Shown piece by piece: positions 8,406 through 15,775 of a DNA stretch of 64,000 nt (positions are counted from its first letter, which is position 1; each line of letters starts with the position of its first letter). The DNA lies in NCBI RefSeq assembly GCF_042646065.1, contig NZ_JBHRTA010000009.1, positions 124,001 to 188,000 on the forward strand. The letters run 5' to 3'. This stretch comes from Parapedobacter deserti. Its GTDB lineage: Bacteria; Bacteroidota; Bacteroidia; Sphingobacteriales; Sphingobacteriaceae. The notes below the pieces were generated by a model. That model worked only from the letters and a program-made list of their open reading frames with translations. It was not told the origin of the DNA and ran no database searches. The position numbers and the translations under genes were made by a program.

Positions 8406-9024
8406 CACTGATGGTTTGTAATGTTCGTTTTAGCAGCTCAATATTTTTGTTGCCTGGTCCGACCTCAAATTTCGAATTCAGGTCCAGTGCATATAGGCGG
8501 CTGTCGCCTAGCCGAAGGGCATCCTGTACGTTTTCCGCACTTAGGCCGCCGCTCAGGAAAAAGGGCTTGCCGGATCGGTATTTGCCAAGCAAATCCCAGT
8601 TGAAACGTACCCCCGTGCCGCCATGTTGGGCGCTTTTCGTGTCAAACAAATAATAGTCTGCTACCTGTTCGTAAGCTGCCAATGCAGACCAGTCAAATGC
8701 TTCGCCAATGCCGAAAGCTTTGATGATTTCCACGCCAAGGTCCGTCAGTTTGCTGCAATATGCCGCGGATTCGTTTCCATGCAGCTGTACCGCTTCAAAG
8801 CGATACTGATTGACGGCTGCCCGCACAACGCTCACGTCGGCATTGACAAATACGCCTGTTTTTTTTGCCGGGCCTTGTAGCCCTGCTATCCATGCGGCGT
8901 CCAGCGAGCCTACATAGCGTTTGGAGCCGGGATGGAATATAAAACCGAGATAATCCGGTCGCAATGCCAGCACCTCCCTGATATTGTCAGGATATTTCAA
9001 GCCACATATTTTAATTTTAGTCAT
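8386..9024 (-). CDS. trpF: Phosphoribosylanthranilate isomerase
   Basis: TrpF (212 residues, normal length for a monofunctional TIM barrel) carries out the Amadori rearrangement of phosphoribosylanthranilate to CdRP. The conserved KICGLKYPDNI motif at residues 4-14 holds the catalytic cysteine. The catalytic aspartate is in the YLFDTKSAQHGGTG region, and the phosphate-binding FFLSGGLSAENV and LDLNSKFE motifs follow. It lies between trpD (39-base gap upstream) and trpB (20-base overlap downstream). The usual neighbour trpC (indole-3-glycerol phosphate synthase), which acts on TrpF's product, is not there and is not fused to TrpF. Confidence 0.95.
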   Translation of the reverse strand: MTKIKICGLKYPDNIREVLALRPDYLGFIFHPGSKRYVGSLDAAWIAGLQGPAKKTGVFVNADVSVVRAAVNQYRFEAVQLHGNESAAYCSKLTDLGVEIIKAFGIGEAFDWSALAAYEQVADYYLFDTKSAQHGGTGVRFNWDLLGKYRSGKPFFLSGGLSAENVQDALRLGDSRLYALDLNSKFEVGPGNKNIELLKRTLQTISDERISS

Positions 9025-9063
9025 TAATTATTCACTAGTCACTAGTCGAGCACTGATTACATA

Positions 9064-10053
9064 TCAACCATTCACTAATTTCCTGAAGCATTGCATCGCT
9101 TTCTTGCCTAGCAGCGAAGCTTCTGCCTCGTAGTAGCAATCTGCGAAACTCCGTTCGGGGTGGATGGTCTGTATGGCTATGGCAGCATTAGCCAAGACCA
9201 CTTTATTTTGTTCGGGACTACCCTCACCGTTGATAAGTATCGTAAAGATGTTAGCGGCTTCCGCAACGGTGTTGCCCCCGGCTATACTGCATGCCGGCTG
9301 TGGGGCAAAACCAAGCTGCTCAAGCATGTAAAATCGTTCGCCCTGGTTGCTGATGGTCTTGAAGTCGCCAGTCAGTGATATTTCGTCATAGCCATCCAAT
9401 GCATGCACGATCGTGTATCGTTTATCGGTCTGCTGATAGAGGTAACCATACAAACGGGCCAGTTCTAAGCTAAATACGCCCACGGATTGATAACACGGAT
9501 TGGCTGGGTTGACCAACGGGCCGATCATGTTGAAAAAGGTTTTTATACCCAGTTCACGACGGATAGGTGCGACCGTTTTCATGGCCGGATGGAACAGCGG
9601 CGCATGGAGAAAGCAGATGTTTGCCTCATCCAACTGCCGGCTTATCGTATCGCGGTCATTGGTAAATCGATATCCCAGATATTCCATCACATTGGACGAC
9701 CCGCAGCCGGAAGATACGCCATAGTTGCCATGCTTGGCTACAGCATAGCCAGCCCCAGCCACCACGAAAGAGGCCAGCGTCGAAATGTTGAACGTATTTT
9801 TACCATCGCCGCCCGTACCGCATAGGTCGATGAGCTTATAACCAGGAAACTCCAGTTGGAGACACAGGTCGTACATCGCATCGCGAAAGCCCTCCAATTC
9901 CTCCACGCGGATGCTGCGCATGCCATACGCGGTCATGAATGCCGCTATCTGAGAATTATTGTACCTGCCCGACGCAATGTTAGTCAATATCTCGTAGGCT
10001 TCACCCTTGGTAAAGGTCTTGAATTCAAAAAGGTGTGCTAAAATCTCCTTCAT
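9064..10053 (-). CDS. trpD: Anthranilate phosphoribosyltransferase
   Basis: TrpD (329 residues) transfers phosphoribose from PRPP to anthranilate. The glycine-rich DLCGTGGDGKNTFNIST motif binds PRPP, AKHGNYGVSSGCGSSNVMEYLG binds anthranilate and magnesium, and RRELGIKTFFNMIGPLVNP is the family signature. There is no fused TrpG glutaminase domain. It is the first structural gene of the operon. Upstream is a 150-base leader with a Trp-rich peptide and terminator hairpin, so its expression should rise when charged tRNA-Trp is scarce. ATG 10053 is 17 bases beyond the terminator T-run. trpE and trpG, which make its substrate, are not in this window. Confidence 0.96.
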   Translation of the reverse strand: MKEILAHLFEFKTFTKGEAYEILTNIASGRYNNSQIAAFMTAYGMRSIRVEELEGFRDAMYDLCLQLEFPGYKLIDLCGTGGDGKNTFNISTLASFVVAGAGYAVAKHGNYGVSSGCGSSNVMEYLGYRFTNDRDTISRQLDEANICFLHAPLFHPAMKTVAPIRRELGIKTFFNMIGPLVNPANPCYQSVGVFSLELARLYGYLYQQTDKRYTIVHALDGYDEISLTGDFKTISNQGERFYMLEQLGFAPQPACSIAGGNTVAEAANIFTILINGEGSPEQNKVVLANAAIAIQTIHPERSFADCYYEAEASLLGKKAMQCFRKLVNG

Positions 10054-10070
10054 AGTAATTAAATATCCAT

Positions 10071-10098
10071 AAAAAAAGCCTGCCGGTGATGGGCAAGC
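10071..10098 (-). terminator. trp attenuator: terminator hairpin before trpD
   Basis: On the minus strand: GCTTGCC (10098-10092), loop CATCACC, GGCAGGC (10084-10078), then seven T (10077-10071). The seven-pair stem contains one G-U pair. Its 5' arm (TTGCC, plus coordinates 10092-10096) can instead pair with GGCAA just after the leader-peptide stop (10137-10141), which would be the antiterminator. Confidence 0.85.
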
Positions 10099-10147
10099 CG
10101 CTATACGTATCAGTAACTATTACTTACAATAGAAGGTTGCCACAGCG

Positions 10148-10195
10148 TCAATTGCTATGCCACCACCAAGTAATATGTTCTGTGCAAAAAATCAT
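10148..10195 (-). CDS. trpL: trp operon leader peptide with three consecutive Trp codons
   Basis: The 15-codon frame MIFCTEHITWWWHSN-stop starts 14-15 bases after the predicted transcription start and ends upstream of the attenuator hairpin. Codons 10-12 (10160-10168) are TGG TGG TGG. Immediately after them, CATAGC (10154-10159) can pair with GCTGTG (10141-10146). The GGCAA that follows can pair with the 5' arm of the terminator. A ribosome stalled at the Trp codons would block the first pairing, free the second, and prevent termination, which is the classical attenuation geometry. Three Trp codons in a 15-residue peptide directly upstream of trpD is very unlikely by chance. Translation itself is not shown by the sequence, but the arrangement strongly supports it. 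Confidence 0.88.
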   Translation of the reverse strand: MIFCTEHITWWWHSN

Positions 10196-10209
10196 CTGAT
10201 GTTGTCGGG

Positions 10210-10240
10210 CAAATATGGCTTTTTGTTTTGAAAAATGCAA
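10210..10240 (-). promoter_or_regulatory. trp operon promoter
   Basis: On the minus strand: TTG (10238-10240), 20 bases, CATATTTG (10210-10217). This matches TTG...TAnnTTTG in all but one position. It predicts a transcript start near 10204 and a leader of about 150 bases before trpD. Confidence 0.65.
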
Positions 10241-10303
10241 GCAAACAAAAGAAATAGTGAAATTTTCATGTTTTTCGGTTTATTGTATTCATTTTTATAT
10301 CGT

Positions 10304-10966
10304 ATGCAACTTTACTTTGATATTCACACCCATGATAACCGGCACTGCGCAGAAATTAGGTGTATTTACAATGTATTGATCAAAGACCTGGCCAACGCCG
10401 AGCATGCAGAAAAGTACTGGATTTCGCTTGGCCTGCACCCGTGGTACCTGACCACCGACAATGTTGATGCGCAGTTGGCTGTTCTGGAAAACCATATAAA
10501 TGACCGTAACGTCAAGCTCCTCGGTGAATGCGGCTTTGACCGGCTGCGCGGTCCCGATCTATCGGTACAGCGTGCCGTTTTTCAACGCCAGGCTGAGTTG
10601 GCGGTTGAGCATCGTAAGCCAATGATCATTCATTGTGTGCGGGCGTTCGATGAGCTGCAGGCCTACGGCAAACGCTTCGCGGACAGAGTGCCCATGGTGA
10701 TACACGGATTCAATAAGTCGCCGCAACTAGCCAACCAATTAATCCGTCAGGGTTTTTTCCTTTCGTTTGGCGTCGCCATACTGGATGAAACCAGCAATGC
10801 AGCGAAGACTCTCCGGCAAATCGAGCAGCCCTTTTTTCTTGAAACCGATGATCATCATACAACGATCGAGACCATTTATGAGCAAGCCGCTTTTTTACGT
10901 CATATGACTGTACATGAACTGAAAGATGTTATTTTTGCCGGCTGGAAAGAGATAGCGCTGATTTAA
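10304..10966 (+). CDS. TatD family metal-dependent hydrolase
   Basis: A 220-residue TIM-barrel amidohydrolase of the TatD group, which has metal-dependent nuclease activity in characterised members. Metal ligands are visible as FDIHTHD at the N terminus (H-x-H), GECGFDRL (Glu), MIIHCVRAFDEL (His), MVIHGFNKSP (His) and FLETDDH (Asp). GECGFD differs slightly from the usual GEIGLD. The protein is shorter than classical TatD (about 260), as are many Bacteroidota versions. ATG 10304 (MQLYFDIHTHDN) is chosen; the upstream in-frame extension from 10235 lies partly in the divergent trp promoter. The stop codon abuts the tcdA start codon, so the two genes are cotranscribed. Confidence 0.85.
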   Translation: MQLYFDIHTHDNRHCAEIRCIYNVLIKDLANAEHAEKYWISLGLHPWYLTTDNVDAQLAVLENHINDRNVKLLGECGFDRLRGPDLSVQRAVFQRQAELAVEHRKPMIIHCVRAFDELQAYGKRFADRVPMVIHGFNKSPQLANQLIRQGFFLSFGVAILDETSNAAKTLRQIEQPFFLETDDHHTTIETIYEQAAFLRHMTVHELKDVIFAGWKEIALI

Positions 10967-11773
10967 ATGACGGATGTTAACTGGCTTTCGCGCTCGGCCC
11001 TGCTGGTAGGCGACGAAGGGGTTGCGTTGTTGCAACAAAAGCACGTATTGGTGGTCGGGCTCGGAGGCGTCGGGTCGTTCGCTGCAGAGTTTATTTGCCG
11101 TGCAGGCGTGGGAGAAATGACTATCGTGGATGGAGACGTAGTAGATCCGACGAACCGCAACCGCCAATTGCCCGCGTTGGCTACCAACCATGGCGAAAGC
11201 AAAGCGGGCATTATGAGGGAACGCTTATTGGCCATCAACCCCGATCTTATACTGCACGTAGTGCAGGAATTCCTCACTCCGCAGAAGTGCAGGGAAATAC
11301 TGGCTGAACGGTATGATTATATCATGGATTGTATTGACAGCATCACGCCGAAAGTAACCCTGCTATCCACTGCGCTGCAATCGGGAGTGCCCATTGTCAG
11401 TTCAATGGGAGCCGGTGGCAAACTCGACCCGACAAAAGTCCGCGTTACATGGCTGCCGGAAACCTATCAGTGTGTATTTGCCCAATACGTGCGAAAACGT
11501 CTGAAAAAACTGGCCAACGCTAGTAAGGTCAAAGCCGTGTTTTCTACAGAAGAAGTGATGAGGGATTCATTGGTGATGACGGACGGAAGTAACTTTAAAC
11601 GGTCGGCTTATGGTACGATTTCTTATTTGCCGGCAGCTTTCGGAGGTGTGTGTGCGTCGGTGGTTATACGCGATCTGCTGGAAATACCCGTTGAAATAGC
11701 CCACCGCCCGAAAGAAATCCAACGCAAGAAATGGAGAACGAAAAACGATAAAATAGGTTACAGATTGTCATGA
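10967..11773 (+). CDS. tcdA: tRNA threonylcarbamoyladenosine dehydratase (TcdA)
   Basis: An E1-like/ThiF-fold ATP-dependent enzyme of 268 residues that cyclises the t6A37 base of ANN-decoding tRNAs to ct6A. The nucleotide-binding VLVVGLGGVGSFAAEFICRAGVG motif is followed by IVDGDVVDPTNRNRQLPAL, which is characteristic of the TcdA/CsdL group. DCIDSITPKVTLL and SSMGAGGKLDPTKV are also typical. There is no zinc-binding CxxC pair as in MoeB, which supports TcdA over MoeB/ThiF. It starts immediately after the TatD stop. An 8-bp GC-rich hairpin lies downstream. Confidence 0.9.
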   Translation: MTDVNWLSRSALLVGDEGVALLQQKHVLVVGLGGVGSFAAEFICRAGVGEMTIVDGDVVDPTNRNRQLPALATNHGESKAGIMRERLLAINPDLILHVVQEFLTPQKCREILAERYDYIMDCIDSITPKVTLLSTALQSGVPIVSSMGAGGKLDPTKVRVTWLPETYQCVFAQYVRKRLKKLANASKVKAVFSTEEVMRDSLVMTDGSNFKRSAYGTISYLPAAFGGVCASVVIRDLLEIPVEIAHRPKEIQRKKWRTKNDKIGYRLS

Positions 11774-11780
11774 CATGAGA

Positions 11781-11807
11781 CCGCCCCGACATCTTCATGC
11801 GGGGCGG
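11781..11807. terminator. GC-rich hairpin between convergent tcdA and DUF2795 genes
   Basis: CCGCCCCG (11781-11788) and CGGGGCGG (11800-11807) form a perfect 8-bp stem with an 11-base loop. It sits eight bases from each of the two convergent stop codons. No T-run follows on either strand, so it may act as a processing barrier or weak bidirectional terminator. Confidence 0.5.
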
Positions 11808-11814
11808 CTAACCG

Positions 11815-12036
11815 TCAGTATTCATCCTCGTTGAAGAAGAAGTCGTCCTTAGTGGGATAATCGGGCCAAATTTCCTCTATATTTTCATAGGGCTCACCGT
11901 CGTCTTCCAAGGCCTGCAGATTTTCAATAACTTCCACGGGGGCTCCAGAACGGATGGCATAATCTATAAGCTCGTCCTTTGTTGCCGGCCAAGGTGCATC
12001 TTCCAAATGTGAGGCTAACTCTAATGTCCAATACAT
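11815..12036 (-). CDS. DUF2795 family small acidic protein
   Basis: A 73-residue acidic protein that is nearly complete as a DUF2795 domain. It begins MYWTLELASHLEDAPWPATK, contains ELIDYAIRSGAPVEVIENLQ, and ends in an aromatic, acidic tail (PTKDDFFFNEDEY). This form is very strongly conserved in Sphingobacteriia as I recall it. Its function is unknown. There is no signal peptide or membrane segment, so it is cytosolic. A minus-strand TATTTTTG box at 12066-12073 fits the -7 element of its own promoter. The AT-rich 12074-12255 stretch upstream holds no gene that I can see. Confidence 0.85.
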   Translation of the reverse strand: MYWTLELASHLEDAPWPATKDELIDYAIRSGAPVEVIENLQALEDDGEPYENIEEIWPDYPTKDDFFFNEDEY

Positions 12037-12065
12037 AACCTATCAATTTAAGTTTCATTTTTGCG

Positions 12066-12073
12066 CAAAAATA
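12066..12073 (-). promoter_or_regulatory. -7 element upstream of DUF2795 gene
   Basis: TATTTTTG on the minus strand matches TAnnTTTG and lies about 30 bases before ATG 12036. No TTG is found at the expected -33 distance, so it is only moderately supported. Confidence 0.4.
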
Positions 12074-12255
12074 TAATATTTCTATTATGATTTTTGAATT
12101 TTTTACCAGTATTTTTTAGCCCTAATATAAGTTTTTGAAAGTCAATCACTTGACGTACAATTTTTACCTTTTTTTTACAAAAAAGCAGGGATTCCGCTTG
12201 CCGAAGTGCGATTCGCCTTGTAGAAAATACGCGGATTGGGTGTCAGCGAAAATCG

Positions 12256-13014
12256 TCAAATATTTTCAAAATCCGAACCCTTTGCACGGAGTGCTGCAAG
12301 TCTCGGGGAGACATTCTTGATGTCCTTATTGGGATAGTCATCTTCGATCAGGCCGTCTCGCATGCGGACAATGCGGTGGGCGTGCTGAGCGATGTCTTCC
12401 TCGTGGGTCACCAAGATGATAGTGTTGCCACGGGAGTGTATTTCTTCGAGCAGTTCCATGATCTCTACGGAGGTTTTCGTATCCAGGTTACCTGTGGGTT
12501 CGTCTGCCAATATGATCGATGGATTATTGATGAGCGCACGTGCCACCGCTACCCGTTGTCGCTGGCCGCCAGAGAGCTCATTTGGTTTGTGATCCACACG
12601 GTTGCCCAGCCCAACACTTTCCAGTGCGCGTTGGGCCATTTCATCTCGCTTACTTTTGCTGTAACCAGCGTAGACCAACGGTAACGCTACATTGTCCAGC
12701 GATGTCGAACGGGGAAGCAGGTTAAATGTCTGGAAAACGAATCCGATTTCTTTATTGCGCACTTCAGCCAGCTCGTCATCGGTCATATCACTCACATTGA
12801 TGCCATTAAGTATATATTCACCGCGGGTTGGGGTATCCAAGCAGCCAAGGATATTCATCAACGTGGATTTTCCCGAGCCAGACGGCCCCATTAATGCGAC
12901 AAATTCACCTTTGTTGATGGTCAAGGTCACTGATTTCAAGGCATGGATGGTTTCCGAACCGATGACGTATTTGCGTCCAATATCCGTAATTTGAATGAGT
13001 GACTGCTGAGACAT
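12256..13014 (-). CDS. ABC transporter ATP-binding protein (MacB/LolD type)
   Basis: A 252-residue ABC ATPase. Walker A is GPSGSGKST (about residues 43-51), the Q-loop is GFVFQTFNLLP, the signature is LSGGQRQRVAVARAL, Walker B is IILADEPTGNLD, and the H-loop is ILVTHEED. The NLL after the Q-loop glutamine and the DEPTGNLD form are typical of the MacB/LolD/FtsE branch, which drives lipoprotein release or mechanotransmission exporters rather than solute import. No permease gene is adjacent, so the partner must be encoded elsewhere and the substrate is unknown. A minus-strand TATATTCG at 13039-13046 is a 7/8 match to the -7 element. The gene after it downstream is the convergence-free AT-rich gap before the DUF2795 gene. 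Confidence 0.85.
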   Translation of the reverse strand: MSQQSLIQITDIGRKYVIGSETIHALKSVTLTINKGEFVALMGPSGSGKSTLMNILGCLDTPTRGEYILNGINVSDMTDDELAEVRNKEIGFVFQTFNLLPRSTSLDNVALPLVYAGYSKSKRDEMAQRALESVGLGNRVDHKPNELSGGQRQRVAVARALINNPSIILADEPTGNLDTKTSVEIMELLEEIHSRGNTIILVTHEEDIAQHAHRIVRMRDGLIEDDYPNKDIKNVSPRLAALRAKGSDFENI

Positions 13015-13053
13015 ATTTACTTTTTTGTGTAAGACGCACGAATATAGGAAAAG

Positions 13054-13788
13054 TTACGTGCCGTCCGTTTTGTTCCAACGTTTTTTTATCGCGTCGCGCA
13101 CTTCATCGCGCAGCCGGTCCGCGTGCTCCTGCTGGAGCCCTGTGGTCTCAACAGGCGCTAGTACTTCGACGCGTACAACCCCTGGTCTGCTTCCGAATCG
13201 TTTAGCATCGTCCCAGAAAATCTGCCATGCATTCTGAATAACTACGGGGAGAATGCTCGTCTGGGATTCAATAGCTAATTTGAATGGGCCGTTTTTGAAA
13301 TCGTGTAGACGCGGGGGAAAGTCATCGCCAATACGGCCTTCCGGGAATATAACCACGCTTTGTCCTTTTCCAATGTATTCGTTGGCGCGTTTAAACGCCT
13401 TGAAAGCGGATATCTTGCTTTGTCGGTTTAACGGGATATCTATGGTTTTGAAGAACATTCCCGTAACTGGATTGTCAAGCAGTTCAATCTTTCCCATGAA
13501 AGAGAAGTCAGACGGACACAGCAGAACCATGGCTGTGATGTCCAGATTAGATGTATGATTGGCGCACATCACGTAGGGTTTCGACCAGTCAACAGGTGTT
13601 TCAAACCTAAAACGATAAAAGATGCCGACCAGTGCCGAACTTAAGAAACCGATGATGAAGCGAGCCTTTACAATCCGGTGGAAATGTCGCTCCGGGTTTT
13701 TCGCCAGGATAGCTAATAACGGGAACAAGAGCGCAAAGAAAAATAAAACAGATGCCAAATAAAGACATCTGTGTAGCTTTCTTAACAT
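13054..13788 (-). CDS. Lysophospholipid acyltransferase (PlsC family)
   Basis: A 244-residue membrane-associated acyltransferase, probably 1-acylglycerol-3-phosphate O-acyltransferase in phospholipid synthesis. The catalytic NHTSNLD (N-H-x4-D) motif is near residue 80 and the substrate-binding FPEGRIGDD motif near residue 155. A hydrophobic N-terminal segment (LYLASVLFFFALLFPLLAIL) anchors it at the inner membrane. ATG 13788 is chosen over GTG 13806. The gene lies 29 bases downstream of the M20 dipeptidase gene and probably shares its transcript. PlsC is the most likely identity, but other lyso-lipid acyltransferases share the same motifs. Confidence 0.85.
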   Translation of the reverse strand: MLRKLHRCLYLASVLFFFALLFPLLAILAKNPERHFHRIVKARFIIGFLSSALVGIFYRFRFETPVDWSKPYVMCANHTSNLDITAMVLLCPSDFSFMGKIELLDNPVTGMFFKTIDIPLNRQSKISAFKAFKRANEYIGKGQSVVIFPEGRIGDDFPPRLHDFKNGPFKLAIESQTSILPVVIQNAWQIFWDDAKRFGSRPGVVRVEVLAPVETTGLQQEHADRLRDEVRDAIKKRWNKTDGT

Positions 13789-13817
13789 CCGTGTTATCGC
13801 ACTCACGACTTGAGGCG

Positions 13818-15185
13818 TTAGCTTAGTTCCGCAAAGTATTTGTGGAACAGCGGGATCGTTTCGATGCCTTTGAAATAATTAGCAATGTCGTATTTTTCAT
13901 TGGGCGAATGCAGGTTGTCGCTGTCTAACCCGAAGCCCATCAAAACGGTCTTCAGTCCTAATTCTTTTTCGAATAGCGAGACAATTGGGATACTGCCTCC
14001 CCCACGAGTCGGGATTGGCTTCTTGCCGAAGGCTTCTTCAATTGCCTTTTCGGCAGCACGGTAGGCCGCACTGTCTGTGGGTGTGACAGCGGGCTGTCCA
14101 CCATGGTGTGGGGTTATTTTTACAGATACGTAGTCGGGCGCTATGGCTTCGAAATGGCGGGCGAAAAGCGCAGTGATTTTGTTTGAATCCTGATTGGGAA
14201 CCAACCGCATGGAAATCTTGGCGTAAGCTTTGGACGGGAGTACAGTTTTGGCACCCTTTCCGATATATCCTCCCCAGATGCCGTTTAACTCTAAAGTGGG
14301 CCGGATACCCGTTCGTTCGACGGTGGTGAAGCCTTTTTCGCCCCAAAGGGCTCTGATGCCCAGATCAGCTTTGTATTCAGCTTCGACAAACGGTGCTTGA
14401 TTCAATGCTTGGCGTTCTGCATCGCTGAGCTCGGCCACATCATCATAGAATCCCGGTATGGTTATGCGGTTGTGTTCGTCATGCAGCGACGCGATCATCT
14501 TAGCCAGCGTGGTAATCGGATTGGCTACCGCGCCGCCATATACGCCTGAATGCAGGTCGCGGTTAGGCCCCGTTACTTCCACTTCCAGGTATGAGAGGCC
14601 ACGCAACCCCGTTTCGAGCGAGGGCGTCTCCAAGCTGATCATAGCGGTATCAGATATCAGCACCACATCGGCGGCCAATCGGTCCTTATTGGCTTTCACG
14701 AAAGTGCCGAGATTGTCTGAGCCCACCTCTTCCTCGCCTTCTATCATGAATTTGATATTACAAGCCAACGTGCCGGTAGCTTGCATCAATTCAAAGGCTT
14801 TAATGTGCATGTAAAATTGCCCCTTATCATCACAGGCGCCACGGGCGAATACCTTGCCGTCCCGTACCGTCGGCTCAAAGGGAGGCGTTTCCCACAGTTC
14901 CAAGGGATCGGGCGGCTGCACGTCGTAGTGGCCGTATACCAGTACAGTGGGTTTGTCGCTGCCAATGATTTTTTCGCCATAAACAATGGGATGGCCAGCG
15001 GTAGCACATACTTCAACCCGATCTGCTCCGGCGTCCCGCAGTTTTTGGGCTATAAACTCAGCGGTGGCGCGAACATCAGCTGCGTAGGCTGGGTCGGCAC
15101 TTACGGAAGGGTAACGGAGCAACTCAAATAACTCATCCAGGAAGCGTTGTTGATGAGCTCCCACATATTCCTTGATTTTTTGCAT
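13818..15185 (-). CDS. M20 family dipeptidase/metallopeptidase
   Basis: A 455-residue di-zinc peptidase of the M20 family, of the carnosinase/cytosolic non-specific dipeptidase-like subgroup. Metal and catalytic motifs are VYGHYDVQPPDP (His ligand and Asp), RGACDDKGQFY (bridging Asp), EGEEEVGS (catalytic Glu and Glu ligand), and the late FGLDSDNLHSPNEKYD (His ligand). A dimerisation/lid domain spans about residues 200-340. There is no signal peptide, so the enzyme is cytosolic and likely completes degradation of imported or turned-over peptides. The start ATG 15185 gives the normal family length. It is upstream of the PlsC-type gene on the same strand. Confidence 0.9.
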   Translation of the reverse strand: MQKIKEYVGAHQQRFLDELFELLRYPSVSADPAYAADVRATAEFIAQKLRDAGADRVEVCATAGHPIVYGEKIIGSDKPTVLVYGHYDVQPPDPLELWETPPFEPTVRDGKVFARGACDDKGQFYMHIKAFELMQATGTLACNIKFMIEGEEEVGSDNLGTFVKANKDRLAADVVLISDTAMISLETPSLETGLRGLSYLEVEVTGPNRDLHSGVYGGAVANPITTLAKMIASLHDEHNRITIPGFYDDVAELSDAERQALNQAPFVEAEYKADLGIRALWGEKGFTTVERTGIRPTLELNGIWGGYIGKGAKTVLPSKAYAKISMRLVPNQDSNKITALFARHFEAIAPDYVSVKITPHHGGQPAVTPTDSAAYRAAEKAIEEAFGKKPIPTRGGGSIPIVSLFEKELGLKTVLMGFGLDSDNLHSPNEKYDIANYFKGIETIPLFHKYFAELS

Positions 15186-15775
15186 ACGAAAGGCTTTGCC
15201 GCAAACTTAGTTAATTTACCAAAGATAGGCAAGTTAGCCGGGACTGGAAATATGGCCGAATGCATCAACATGTTTCCCGGAAAGATGTTTCTTGGATTAA
15301 AATCTTAACCGTCAAGCTGATGTTAAGATATTGTCCAGAATTTGGTATTTTTGCATAAGCGTCCTCCCCGGATAAATGATACTCATAATCGCGGCTGGAA
15401 AAGCCGTAAGTCCGTTGCTACTCCGTTGAAATCCGTTAAACTCCGTTCTGACGCTGTTGTCCCTACGCTGCCCCTCCACCGCCTCTATATGGGACCTGCG
15501 CCCTATGGGCACCAGCCATGCTATTCACCTGCCTTGCAACAGATCATGTTAATGGGCATCTTAAGCCAGGAGGGGGCACGGAGGTCTGGAAGTGGAAGGG
15601 CAATACTGGCGGGTATATCAAGCGTTCGATGTAAAGTCATTTGCAAAGAAATGTTAAATTATCAAACATAATTATAAAACTATTTTTTTAGTTTTATATT
15701 TGACTGTCAATTAAGTAACAACATGAAAAATGCACTTCGGCCTTTGCCATGTGTCAACATATAGCATAACCAATT
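15186..15775. other. 590-base intergenic region with phased TCCGTT repeat
   Basis: No convincing gene is present. On the plus strand TATTTTTG (15346-15353) resembles a -7 box. Downstream are a small hairpin, CGGCT-GGAAA-AGCCG, and four TCCGTT copies starting at 15411, 15422, 15432 and 15442, about one helical turn apart. An open frame at 15342-15671 is dominated by these repeats and shows no recognisable domain. It may be a regulatory or RNA-coding region for the downstream barrel gene. Confidence 0.4.
15695..15702 (+). promoter_or_regulatory. -7 element upstream of the barrel/GLPGLI genes
   Basis: TATATTTG matches TAnnTTTG. TTA lies at the -33 distance (15672-15674) rather than TTG. The predicted start is about 70 bases before ATG 15776. 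Confidence 0.45.

Noticed and set aside
9031..9048. Short direct repeat cactagt-cactagt between trpF and trpD as an insertion scar for a missing trpC
   Set aside because: It is only seven bases long, and there is no mobile-element remnant. Repeats of this size occur by chance.
15342..15671. 109-codon plus-strand frame in the intergenic gap before the barrel gene
   Set aside because: Its N-terminal part comes from the repeated TCCGTT stretch and the rest matches no known family. It is considered non-coding.
15723..15764. 13-codon frame MKNALRPLPCVNI just before the barrel gene, as a possible leader peptide
   Set aside because: It has no run of one amino acid, and no terminator hairpin follows it. 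Unlike the trp leader, there is no evidence of attenuation.
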